From Dichetophora obliterata (lineage: Eukaryota > Arthropoda > Insecta > Diptera > Sciomyzidae), in assembly GCA_963920525.1 (NCBI GenBank), contig OY986438.1, positions 182,822,888 to 182,886,887 of the forward strand: a DNA stretch of 64,000 bases, written 5' to 3'. This document shows positions 54,021-64,000 of the stretch, one piece after another; position 1 is the first letter of the stretch, and each line of letters begins with the position of its first letter. The position numbers and the translations under genes are program-made. Below the pieces are notes generated by a model, which saw only the letters and a program-made list of their open reading frames with translations, had not been told where the DNA came from and did not search any database.

Positions 54021-56990
54021 GGCAATGTTAAAAAAGGCGCTATTTACAAAGAGAACAAAGCGCTATTAAGATTTTGTTAAGTGCTTTCAAAGTGGTTTCA
54101 AAGCGCTTTGTTTCCTAAAGGGAAATTACAAATATGTATTACGATATTCTACTATTACTTTTACACTAATTAAAGAACATATGATTCTATTTACATTCTA
54201 AACTACACAAACAATTGTTAACTAGTTTTAAGACAAAATACCGTTATGCTTACTATAAAAGGATGAACATATTTGAAAATAAATCAATCTAGTTTTCAGC
54301 TCTAACAGCTGCCAACTATTTTCATTCTAATGTGTCTTGAGCTTTAATAGCTGCCGACTTAAACCCTTTTAGCCTCTGCACTTTTTTTAGTGAACGGCAT
54401 AAAAAGGATATTTAAAATAGCGCCAGTGGCGAACTTCGCCAGCAACCAATAAGCAGGTCCTACAACTTATTTTTATAGAACGCGAGTCCTTTTTTTATTA
54501 TTTTAAAAATAAAAAGGCGCGTACTTGGCGATCCTGCGATATCGCCAAAAATATTATTACAAGACTTCTTATTAGAATTCAACTATATGACTTATTAACT
54601 ATTAACTTATTCTTATTAACTAAGCGGTTAGTAAAAAGTATGACGTGAATAAAATATGCTTTTCATAGTAAAAAAACTATGGTATAGTAAAAAAAGTATT
54701 GCTACTTTCAAAGTTCCATGAAAGTTGAAAAGCCTTGTTAACAGTCTTTATAGATCACAACCAAAACAAACTAAAGTTTCTAGTCTTTCAAAGTGTATAG
54801 AAAGATGAAAAAGAACAAGGTGATTTCGACAAAAAATACCATCGTTTAAAATTCGTTCGATAAAAAGCATCGTTTAGTGTTGCTGAAAATTTTTAAAATT
54901 TCTTATGAATAAAATCCCGAGATTCTGGGACTAGCAATTTACTCGGGATCCCGGGATTTCGGGATTCAAAGCCCTAGTAATAACTGATATAACAAAAAAA
55001 ATAAAGGAAGCATATTTCGAATCAAGAAAGAAGCTTATTCTTCCGTTTTGAATCTGAACTATTTTAAAAAACTATTAAGCCCGTGTGGCATTAAAACGCC
55101 AAAATCAAAAATAACTAGATTTTATTTTAAGCTATTGATAGATTTGCAACTGATCAAAATTAAAATGAAATTAATTTTGGCCTTTTTGCAATATACGCGG
55201 TATTGCACTTGCAACGACGATATAATGTTAGCATACTTAATTTCATACCCAAATTTATTTAAAATATACAGGAGTAAGAATATTTCTTGATTTCCAGTTG
55301 AAAAATGCTTGAACAAAAATGTTTCATTACCAGTTTCCAATATCTTATTAAATTTTTGTGTAAATTTTTAAAAATCAAGAATATTTTCCGACCAACAGTT
55401 TAGAAATCTTTTTTCAACCGTAAGAAATCATTCCAGTATCACGCTCATATTGAATATATCAATTCATAGTATAAGCTGTGTAATAGCTGTATAACAATTT
55501 CATAGCTATTAGCCGTTAGGTGGCGCTAAGTACCTCACATCTTTTTAGGCATATACTGAAATTAAGAGGAGAAAAAGCAATATAACAACAACAATTATAT
55601 GCACAAATTTTAACTCGCTATAACTTAAAAAATATAAATGTTTAAGAAATAAAAAGTCCAGTTTGCACATCTACACGTCTTAACCTACCAAACCATACTA
55701 AATTTATTAAGATTGGGCTTGTATTTAAAAAGCCTTACGCCGGACAATATTTGCGTTTGTGCAATATATATATAAGGAGAGAAGAAGATGAGCCCGTTGC
55801 GAATTCACATTATTTAAAACAAAATAGTCCGAAACCAATTCATATATGAAGTCCGTTCTGAGTCCGAGATGAATCTGAAAAATTAGGAAAAAACTATTAG
55901 TATTTTTGAGAGGAATTTCATACGAAAAATTATCAGTTTCGGATACGAAATGCAATCCGTTTCGGATAAAAAATACGAAGAAGCTAGTCCGTCTCGAATT
56001 CGAAACGGATCCGTGTGACACACTGGGTTGTTATTTATTTATATTGAAAAGTCAGCTCTCCGAAATAATCATTTTTGTCTACGGCCGTGACGTTATTTCA
56101 CTGCGTGTGACACACATCATATATGATCAGCGCAAATTATAACTCTTACACCACCCCGAAAGTGTTGGCAGGACGTAACTGCACCATATAAATATCTGGC
56201 ATTGCAATATTATAAATATCAAACACCATGGTGGCCAACCTACGGAACTCACCCCTACTGCAAAAACTGAAAAATTTTAAAATTGAAAAATTTAATAGAA
56301 GTAAGGCATTTTTGTGCCCTGCGTGCATTATAGAAAAAAGACGTTAATATTTGGCCGTAAAACTGACTGTAAAATTGCAATTTTAACGTTGCAAAAACTG
56401 CATAAAATATGTATGTATATAAATCTTAATCGCTGTCTTGACGCGCTTAACTCGTAAATAATGTGGCAACACTTGGTGAATTAAAAAAGAAAAAAAACAA
56501 GATACAAAACTTTAATTTTGTCTGCCACTCAACGCTGTAAAAAAGTATGCCTAAACTTTTATGAGTTCAACTCACACCAAAGCGGACTGATTTAAAATCG
56601 ATGCATTCATCGGACCACCGACGTATTACCAGCGAAGTCCTTCAACCAGCTATCTAGTAAAAAAGCAACAAAAACAACAAAAACAGCAGCAATATTGCCC
56701 ACCCTAGCATGGATTTGGGTTGATTTGCTTTATTTTGTTTGGGTTATAAAAAATTCAAAAAAATCGTGATCAGAACTACGCGCACTTAAAAAATATTAAA
56801 TGTGAACAAGCAACAGCTACAACAACACTGCAGCAACAGCAAGAAAATTGGTGGCAGCGGCATGTTTTATGAAAACCACTTCAGATGCTTGAGCCATTGG
56901 ACCAGCGCAGGTCTAGAGTGGTCTAAAAGTGGCTCTAAGATCGGCAGTGAAGGGGCACCAAAACGGGGTACACCTGTCTGTCGCTCTGTA

Positions 56991-57014
56991 TGTGTGTGTG
57001 TGTGTGTGTGTGTG
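56991..57014. repeat. (TG)12 microsatellite
   Basis: Uninterrupted TG dinucleotides. Confidence 0.95.
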
Positions 57015-57377
57015 CTTGTGCTCGTAGTCTCTCCGTTTTCTTGAACCCCTTCTTCAAACTTAAAAAAAAAACAATAGGATTAAAAAGTTCACGTACTATT
57101 TACTCTGGACCAGGTTTTTCACTTTTTTAGTTGTTTTTTCTGCTACTTTTGTTTTCATTTTTCCGCGCTTCTCGGTGCTGATTCCTGTTGCAGTTTCCTT
57201 AATAAAGTTATTATAAGTTAAGCGTTATGATTATGCACCATTCAGCAACGCGCCAGTGTTAACCACAACCACGACAGTGTTGCCTCTTTTTTTCCACTTT
57301 ATTTTTATTTTACTTTTTTTTTAAATCTCTCTTCCTAACAGCGCTCTGTTTGTTGTGTGTGGCTTCTATATAGTTGT

Positions 57378-57405
57378 GTTGTTGTTGTTGTTGTTGTTGT
57401 TGTTG
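57378..57405. repeat. (TTG)n microsatellite
   Basis: About nine TTG triplets, like the opa-like arrays at 9-10 kb. Confidence 0.95.
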
Positions 57406-58137
57406 CCGTGTGTGTGGGGGGTAATCTTAAGTCAAGTCAGTCCCTCGGGCACTGCAGGCATCCCATCTGAATCTGCCACTTTTGCTCTATGCGCTTAAAT
57501 ATCATGTTTGGAAAATCTTTTTTGTAAGCAAAACGGAAAATCAGAAAACACTGTGTTTTCTTGTTTTTATTATTGTTCTGCTATTTTTAAAAAGTATGCA
57601 ACCAAGTTCAAGGCATGACGGAATGCAGTGTTAAGAAAATGCTGCTAAAGTCAGAACTATAAAAACAATATGGAAACATTTTACTTGATTTTAATAGGCG
57701 GATAAATTAGCCGTTTATTATGAAAGTGGCCTAAGTTCATTTAGGTAAGAATCAGGACCATTAAGGGTTTTGCATTTTAATAAAGTTGTACGAGTAATAA
57801 TATAATTTAATTATTTATTTATTTGCCTATTTAACTTTATATTTACATGCAAGACATAATCTATTAAATGCAATCAGAATAAACAATAATCAACAATTTT
57901 TAGCATAGACATGAGAAAAAATAAATACAAGATTTATTACTTAAAAAGAAATGTATTACAATTATATTACTTAAAAAGAAATGAGTTCAATAAGCAACTA
58001 ATTATAACAACAAAAAACAGAAGCAAGCGATAAATCAGGACATAAAAGTAATTATATATGCTATGTTGATTAGAAAGAGTTAGAGACAGTATTAATAAAA
58101 GTATAGACAAATCGCATGCTTAAAGATGTGTTTCTTA

Positions 58138-58279
58138 GGGGCATGTCACACGTAGCGGACACGGACAAATTTGTTGTTGTTTTCACGGGCAAAAGAAGCT
58201 CTCTTAATTTCCAGTTTCTTATTTTACCCGCGAAAACAACAACAAATTTGTCCGTGTCCGCGCTAGTGTGACATGCCCC
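58138..58279. mobile_element. 142 bp PIF/Harbinger-like MITE
   Basis: Near-perfect palindrome with ends GGGGCATGTCACAC and arms of about 58 bp including GCGGACACGGACAAATTTGT. The flanks are TTA on both sides (58135-58137, 58280-58282), the usual 3 bp target of PIF/Harbinger elements. Confidence 0.85.
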
Positions 58280-58390
58280 TTAGGGATACTTCAATTCTAA
58301 TAGACAACGTATTATACAATCTAATTGCGTTCACCTAAAAATAGTCTGTTGGAGTTCAAATAATTATGTTGGAGTCTTAGTGTGTATCAA

Positions 58391-58948
58391 CACGCAGAAA
58401 ACTGTTGGCTAAATTTGTATTGTGGTTAAGCAAAACTTGCGCTTGAATCTCATCCACTTCAAAATTATGCTAGATTTTAGCAATAACTAATCAAAATTTG
58501 CTATTCCAATTAATTATAACTTAACAAAATTTTGATTAAATTCAAGTTATTTCATAAAACTGCAAAAACAAATTTCTACTTAATTCAAGCAAATATTTCC
58601 TAAGTTATAATAAATTGGGACAGCAAATTTTGATTAGTTTTTTTTACATTTAACATATTTTTGAAGTGAAATAATCACCCCTATTTTTGAATTCACGTCG
58701 AGTAAATATCGTCGTCGAGAGCTCGCTTTCACCAATCTCTTGTCGTCGAAGATCATTGCGACGATCAAAAATGTAAATATTTATTTGACGACGTTTGCTC
58801 AACAATTGACATGAGGAATCACTGCAGATCTCAATGTCGAAACTGAAAGTTTCCAGAATACAACAATTTTGTTTCGACATCGTTTTGCGAGCGAGAGCGG
58901 GTTCAAGAATAAGGGCGAATTGTTAAAATGAAATTAAATTGAAAAATT
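58391..58948. other. repeat-rich left part of a possible composite element
   Basis: Starts CACGCAGAAAAC, the same terminus as the element at 62692-63325. It contains direct and inverted AATTTGCTTGAATT-like words that recur at 59095-59170. A ~200 bp GC-balanced segment (58690-58890) has GTCGTCGA words. No protein gene; the right border is not found. Confidence 0.4.
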
Positions 58949-59022
58949 GCTATTATCCGGAGACTTGAACCTCGGCCGCGTGAGTTTAAGTGCACGGGCT
59001 TATCCACTCGACCATCGCAGCT
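58949..59022 (-). other. tRNA-like SINE head, copy 1
   Basis: On the minus strand an A box TGGTCGAGTGG and a B box GGTTCAAGTCTCC are correctly spaced. The sequence preceding it in plus coordinates (AAATTAAATTGAAAAATTG) resembles the body of the SINE copies at 63.0 and 63.5 kb. Stem pairing is poor, so it is a tRNA-derived repeat and not a working tRNA. Confidence 0.55.
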
Positions 59023-59702
59023 GTTAACCAATCGTCGTTGCCGCCTAATTTTCTTCATTAAGAATAAACGTGTGCTTGTGAGTTTAAAAGAAATTTACTT
59101 GAATTTAGTAAAAATTTGCTATTTGAGTTGAACTTAGAAAATATTTGCTTGAATTTAATATAATTTTGCTTCTTCCAAATACATGAGGAGTGATTTCAAT
59201 TTTTAATCTTTTTCTAAAGTCACACCGTGATTGAGCAAAGTTCTTCTGATTTACTTTTATGTAAAACATTTGCTTGATTCAAGCAAAGTAATTATCTACG
59301 TAAAATAATGTAAAAGTATGTAGTTCCTAGCATCCAGATAGTTAAAAATATTGTGAACAGAGTATTTGATTGATCAACTGACTGATGCAGTCAAACTTCC
59401 GAAGGCCATAGTGAGAGAGTAAAAACAACTTACTTAATTTCAATTTTCTTGCTGAATATTCTTGCGCACTGTTGCCAGACTGGAGTTTCTTGAGTTGAAA
59501 TTGGCATATCGTCACTGCGCACAATGCATTGAATGGGGTCAAAATATAATATCCAAAAATTTTGCATTTTTAAAAATTTGGTATGTTAAACAAAAGCTAA
59601 TGATTCAGCGGTCAAAAATCAAAAATCATTTTGCAAATATCCTTATTAATAAAATAATGCGAGATTAAAGTTTTTTTTTTTCTAAATGACCTTGTTATTT
59701 AT
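59023..59702. other. AT-rich non-coding stretch
   Basis: Holds the right-hand AATTTGCTTGAATT words (to about 59285) noted for 58391-58948. No gene supported. Confidence 0.35.
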
Positions 59703-59895
59703 TCTGTTGATTTTATATGATTTGAATACAAATTCTAAATGTTTGATAGTTTAAATCATACATGATTTTAAATACAAATTCTAGTTGTTTGATAGTTTAG
59801 AATCGTTTATTGAGCTTAAGGTCAAAGTTAGAACAAAAGTTAGTATGATTTAAGCTATCAAACATTTAGAATTTGTGTTTAAATCATATAAAATC
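59703..59895. repeat. 193 bp palindrome
   Basis: Arms of about 55 bp (TGTTGATTTTATATGATTTG and its complement) enclose about 80 bp. The left part, with the upstream AAATGACCTTGTTATTT, recurs inside the hAT-type element at 4535-4597, so this is a dispersed family. Confidence 0.75.
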
Positions 59896-60844
59896 AACAT
59901 ATTTATGCGAGATTTTAAACTTTACAAAATTATTTGCAGAAAATATGGTATTTTTACATTTGGAAAGAAGAATAAAAATTTTTAAAATTTCGTGATATTT
60001 ATAAAAGAAAAAAGTATACAGAATTATTTTAAGGAATTTTCAGATCACGAAAATGGTTAGTTTTGCCAAGATATTATTTTGCAAAAGAAATTACTTCAAC
60101 TTTAAATAAAAACCTTAAAACTCAAAATGTACCATATTTTTGTAGGTACAAAAAATTTCGGTCTCATCGATTTCCATAAATTTTAAATATTTTCCTGAGA
60201 AATTTATCTGTTTTCAGTTTCCAAAGTTTCATTTGCTCTTTTTTATAAACAAAAAAGTTACGACGTGTTTTATAAGGTTTTTTTTTGTGAAATTTGGTAT
60301 GAAAATAATGCACAAATTCTTACTAAAGTTGAAAAGGCAAAAAAAAAGTCGGTCTCTTCGCTTTTTCTAATTTTTTTTTTTTTTTTTTATCTACTTTTTG
60401 TTCCCAAAAATATATTCGCCACTTCTCATAAAAACGAAAGTAATAACAGTTTTTACCATTATTAGTTTTTGTGAGCAGTTGCATGAAAAATTGCTTTTTA
60501 GTGTTTAAAAAACTAACAAAATCTTGCAAAATAAACTTTATCGCAAATTTTTGTCGTAATTTATTATCAATTTGTATTAATAATCAATAATTAAAGTTCA
60601 TTTTTATAATTTGACCAACTGAACTGATTTCAATTAAATTGATTCTGAAAGTTCGAAATCATTTCATAATAGTTGCAGTTTAAGACATAAAGTGTATAGC
60701 AATTAGGGATTAGTCCCAGGATCTAAAAAATATATAAAAAGTATTGTTTTTAACAAAAAAAAATTCTTGTGCAAGATATGAAAGTTAGGATATTTTTTAA
60801 TAAAAAATTGTCCAAAGGCATTAAAGAAAACACAGTTTACTTAA
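59896..60844. other. AT-rich non-coding stretch
   Basis: Long A and T runs; the short frames are low-complexity. No feature supported. Confidence 0.4.
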
Positions 60845-62017
60845 TCTAATATATAAAAATCTCGTCTCACGGTGTTTGTTACAAAACTCCTACGTAACGG
60901 CTCGACTGATTTTCATGAAACTTTGTATGCATATTTGGTAGGTATGAGAATAGGTCGTAAAGTATATTTCACCCTCCTACCCGAAGTAGGTGTGGCATCT
61001 CCCATACAACCCCAATTTTCGATATCGAACAGATTTTGAGTTATAGGCCGCACAGCCTCGGAATTCAGTATTCGAACTCAATTTACACATGAAGTTTTAC
61101 TGATACATTTTTATGGTGTTGGACAATGGGGCGTGGCACAAGGGGCGTGGCACCTCCCATACAACCTAAATTTGAGAAATTCAACAGCTTTTGAGTTATA
61201 GGTCGCACAGCCATGGAATTCAGTATTCGACCACAATTTACATATGGGTCATTTTTTTACAAACCATACAGATTTGAACAAGATATGACCGGTCGGTTTG
61301 ATTTGCATGAATTTTTTTTACGGGTTCTATATCGAAAAAAAAAGAAATATGTGTTTTTGTTTTTTTTTTTTTTTTGAAAATAGAGGGCGTTAAAAGTTTG
61401 AGATTTTCGTAATTTTGCCTTGGAGACTAATTTTCAAAAATTCATAACTTCAGTTCTGTTTAAGCTAGAGACAACTTTTTGTTTCATTTTGAAGGTAAAT
61501 AAGTGAATTTTAAAAAAAAATAGTTTCAAAATAATTTATGAAAAATTTCATATTGTTTTACGCAATTAAAATTTTTAAATGCATTTTTACCAATCTTACC
61601 CACCACTTAGCGTTTTTTAAACATAACCATCGTATTCTACATCAAATTTTACATTAAAAAAAACAATTTTTTATCGATGGAGAAATGATTATTACAATTT
61701 CAAAAAATTAAATAAACTCGCATGTCATATCATTGTTGTCTGTTTCTAGCTTAAACAAAACCAAAGTTATAAATTTTTTAAAATTAGTCTCCAAGGGAAA
61801 AATCGCGAAAATCTGAAACTTTTAACGCCCTCTATTTTATCCTCGAACACGTGTATCTTTTTTTTCGATACAGAACCCGTAAAAAAAATTGCAAGTAAAT
61901 CAAAAATGTGGCGGTCAGAATGGTGTTCTGTTTGCAAAAGAATGACCCATGATAGTTTCACTGACAAAATTTTATTCGCAACAGGTCCGCGGCAGCAACG
62001 CGCCGGGTTTAAGCTAG
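60845..62017 (+). mobile_element. Helitron-like non-autonomous element
   Basis: Starts TCTAATATATAAAAATCTCG after an A and ends GGGTTTAAGCTAG before a T. That matches Helitron rules (5' TC, 3' CTAG, insertion between A and T). A CGCG-paired hairpin (CCGCGGCAGCAACGCG) precedes the end. The start, with a GGCTCGACTGATTTTCATGA block, is the usual opening of insect Helitron-related repeats. It contains a palindromic section (61296-61480 against 61735-61905) and no helicase gene. Confidence 0.75.
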
Positions 62018-62691
62018 TTTTTTATAAAAAGTTAATTTATTTTATTTCTTTATACATACAAAGGACGAAAAATATATATTTATTATTTATACCTATAGTA
62101 AAATTCATTAAATACATATTTAATGGCATAATAATACTAACATTGAAAAGGTACATTTTTTTATATCACTGAAGTCTTTGAACGGCAAGTTAGGCTGATT
62201 AACTTTGAAAATATGCTCTTAAAAGTACTAAGGTGTCATTCCCCAGGTTTGACCGAATTTTGGTCGCAAAATTTCCAGCCGAAGTGTACTTGAAAGTAGG
62301 CTGTAATTCTTTGTTTGTATATCACATACAAAACCATGTTAAAAAACTATTATATATCCATAGAGCTACCCCAGGGGTCTAACCGATTCAAACCATTTTC
62401 AATATAAATCTTTTTTATATTTGCCTAGCTTTCTGACCGAGTTTCGTTTAGATCAGCAAAGTTTTGTATGTACCTCCCATATAAAATCAGGTGGAAAATT
62501 AAGAAAGGTCCAGAGGAGGTACCCCTAGGGACCCAATGATTTCGACAATTTTTAGCACACATATATATAACTTTACTTTTCTAGTCTTTTGACCAAGTTT
62601 CGTTAAGATCAGCAAACCTCTTTATGTATCTCCAAGTTTCGTTAAAATCGGCAAACCTTTGTATACATACAAAATCATGTACACGCAGAGA
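62018..62691. other. non-coding stretch with loose repeats
   Basis: A unit built on GACCAAGTTTCGTTAAGATC then AGCAAACCT recurs three times between about 62435 and 62670 with many changes. No gene supported. Confidence 0.4.
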
Positions 62692-63325
62692 AAAAACATA
62701 GTTGCAACAACCATGTTTTAAAAGGATCATTCGGATTATGATTGTTGTTAACATGTTCTAAAACATATAATATTTCATCATGAGCATGATAAAATGATTA
62801 CAACAACCATATTTAGAAAAGGAACTTTTTTGTAGGAACCAAAATATTATTGAAACAAAAATTATTCTCTTATTGGGCCGAAAATAGAATGATTACAACA
62901 ACTATATTATGAATTGATTTTTAGGATCCAGAATATTATTGAAACAATAATTTTATTTTTTTTTATTGTCATCCACTCCAATTTCCACAGCTATTAATTA
63001 AGATATCTTCAGAGGTTTGCCATTGTCTGGGCTGAACAGAAATATTAATTCAATTGAAAAATCTTTTTGATAAAATTTTCTGTCCGAACTGGGGTTTGAA
63101 CCGCGGCTTTTTCGCTTACGAGCCACGCACACTACCAGTAAGCCACAGCCGCTACTACCGCTCGCCGGACTAATGCCATTCATAAATATGGTACATTAAG
63201 TGCATTGTCACAAAAATAGCCATGTGTGATAAACAAAATATGGTCAGAATTGCTAAATATATTTACGGTAAATACAAATAGTATGTTTGCTACAATTAGA
63301 GTAAAAAATGTCACTTTTCTGCGTG
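62692..63325. mobile_element. composite repeat with CACGCAGA ends and a SINE inside
   Basis: The left end is CACGCAGAGAAAA and the right end, reverse-complemented, CACGCAGAAAAG. Inside, a unit starting AATGATTACAACAACYATAT is repeated in tandem (62795-62888, 62889-62960), followed by a tRNA-derived SINE (63008-63160). Confidence 0.5.
63008..63160 (-). mobile_element. tRNA-derived SINE, copy 2
   Basis: On the minus strand: a tRNA-like head (63156-63083) with TGGCTTACTGG and GGTTCAAACCCC as A and B boxes, then a body containing TTCAATTGAATTAAT and ending near CAGACAATGGCAAA. Copy 3 at 63.5 kb shares both parts. Confidence 0.65.
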
Positions 63326-63532
63326 CTGTTTTTAAGATAAAATAAATATAATAAATAAACTGGCCATTTCAGCCCTTGGAAAGACTTTGACCTAGCTTCT
63401 ATTGATCAATTGTGTTGTGCGTGTTGCTAAATGTTTGATCACAAATGACCGAGAACTGGACCTACGTATTTAAGGCCAACTCAGAACGGCTTATGTTCTC
63501 CAGAAGCTTTACATGGCAATTTTTACTCTCTG

Positions 63533-63685
63533 AGATTTGCCATTGTCTGCAGAGAGGTGACGACCGAACAGAAAAATTAATTCAATTGAAAAAACTTTTC
63601 TGTCTGAGCTGGAATTGAACCCGGGCTACCGCGGTTCTTTAGCTTAGGGGCCACACACTCTACCCACTAGGCTACAGTTGCTGTT
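63533..63685 (-). mobile_element. tRNA-derived SINE, copy 3
   Basis: On the minus strand: a head (63683-63604) with TAGCCTAGTGGGTAGAGTG and B box GGTTCAATTCC, then the same body as copy 2 (TTCAATTGAATTAAT, CAGACAATGGCAAA). The two heads differ clearly while the bodies are similar. Confidence 0.65.
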
Positions 63686-64000
63686 TTTAAGATAAGGCGA
63701 TTTAAAACAAAACACAATAATTGAACAGTTGACAAACGAAACGGCACATAGCCAGGAATTGATAAAACTTATTGTGTCCGAATGAAGTGAAAGTTTTTCT
63801 TGCAAACTGTTCAGACACAGTAAATTCTTTCGATTTTTGGTTATGATCTCCTTCGTTTCCCAACGATAAAAGAATAGTTCAGACAAACATTCACAATTCC
63901 AACATGTTTGACTCTATAATAATAATCACATTTATCATGATTGATAGAACTACAACATTTTTGCTGCAACTAATAGTTGAGGCAATCATAGTATGTTGAC
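63686..64000. other. non-coding end of window
   Basis: AT-rich. CATTTATCATGATTG and CAACTAATAGTTG words near 63930-63985 resemble the left part of the composite element at 62.7 kb, so another copy may run off the window. Confidence 0.35.

Larger units (their letters stand above)
54021..58137. other. non-coding stretch with scattered repeat traces
   Basis: 54905-54976 ends GGGATTTCGGGATTCAAAGC, resembling a decayed hAT-type terminus. 55790-56012 holds GTCCGTYTCGAA-type words also found at 48330-48425. 56640-57060 and 57100-57500 are GC-balanced with triplet and dinucleotide repeats and may be host regulatory or leader DNA. No gene is supported. Confidence 0.4.

Noticed and set aside
54905..54976. 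Complete hAT element
   Set aside because: Only one terminus-like sequence (GGGATTTCGGGATTCAAAGC) is visible; no partner end or duplication.

Overview
This is eukaryotic DNA, very AT-rich, most likely from a higher fly (Diptera). The reasons are Mos1-type and other mariner elements, Jockey-type LINEs, a gypsy-group LTR element with an env gene, CAA/TTG (opa-like) triplet repeats, and the absence of any operon-like or bacterial gene organisation. I found no convincing intact host protein gene and no true tRNA or rRNA gene. Almost everything recognisable is a mobile element or its wreckage, often nested; the rest is non-coding DNA.

Layout. 1-3.4 kb: non-coding DNA with one MITE. 3.4-8.3 kb: a three-level nest. 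A dispersed repeat (copy A) is split by a 4.45 kb hAT-type element with a perfect 8 bp target duplication. That element carries a 2.06 kb Transib-type element whose ends look like V(D)J recombination signals (heptamer, 22 bp spacer, nonamer) and whose coding remnant matches the zinc-binding and catalytic-glutamate region of RAG1/Transib transposases. An unbroken copy B of the outer repeat lies at 29.5 kb. 8.3-11.1 kb: probably single-copy host non-coding DNA with triplet repeats and a perfect palindrome. 11.1-15.1 kb: a decayed Jockey-type LINE carrying a 959 bp DNA element and a poly(A)-tailed insert. 15.3-16.6 kb: a decayed DD41D mariner. 18.3-22.3 kb: a reverse Helitron-like element, an inverted-repeat element with a GC-richer core, a 1.1 kb satellite of a 7 bp unit, and a hAT-like element at the satellite's end.

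24-26.5 kb: a second decayed LINE interrupted by a collapsed gypsy-type element. 26.8-29.3 kb: a decayed piggyBac transposase on the minus strand. 31.6-32.8 kb: a LINE 3' end, then an 868 bp palindromic Tc1-like element. 34.9-36.5 kb: two inverted-repeat elements, one enclosing a tRNA-like sequence. 38.1-38.8 kb: a MITE with long arms. 39.2-45.3 kb: a palindromic element with TTAA duplications, split by a young gypsy-group provirus that keeps RNase H, integrase and env but has lost most of gag, protease and reverse transcriptase.

45.9-47.7 kb: palindromic elements. 48-54 kb: dispersed GCGCTTTG-type repeats, a composite palindromic/tRNA-like element, a hAT-type MITE, a nearly intact DD34D mariner with one frameshift, and a ~36 bp minisatellite. 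54-64 kb: non-coding DNA with microsatellites, a PIF-like MITE, a palindrome, a Helitron-like element, and tRNA-derived SINE copies.

The genes form no pathway; what works together is each element's ends and its enzyme. The most interesting object is the RAG1-like fragment between recombination-signal-like ends at 5.1-7.2 kb. The best preserved enzymes are the DD34D mariner transposase and the gypsy RNase H-integrase and env reading frames.
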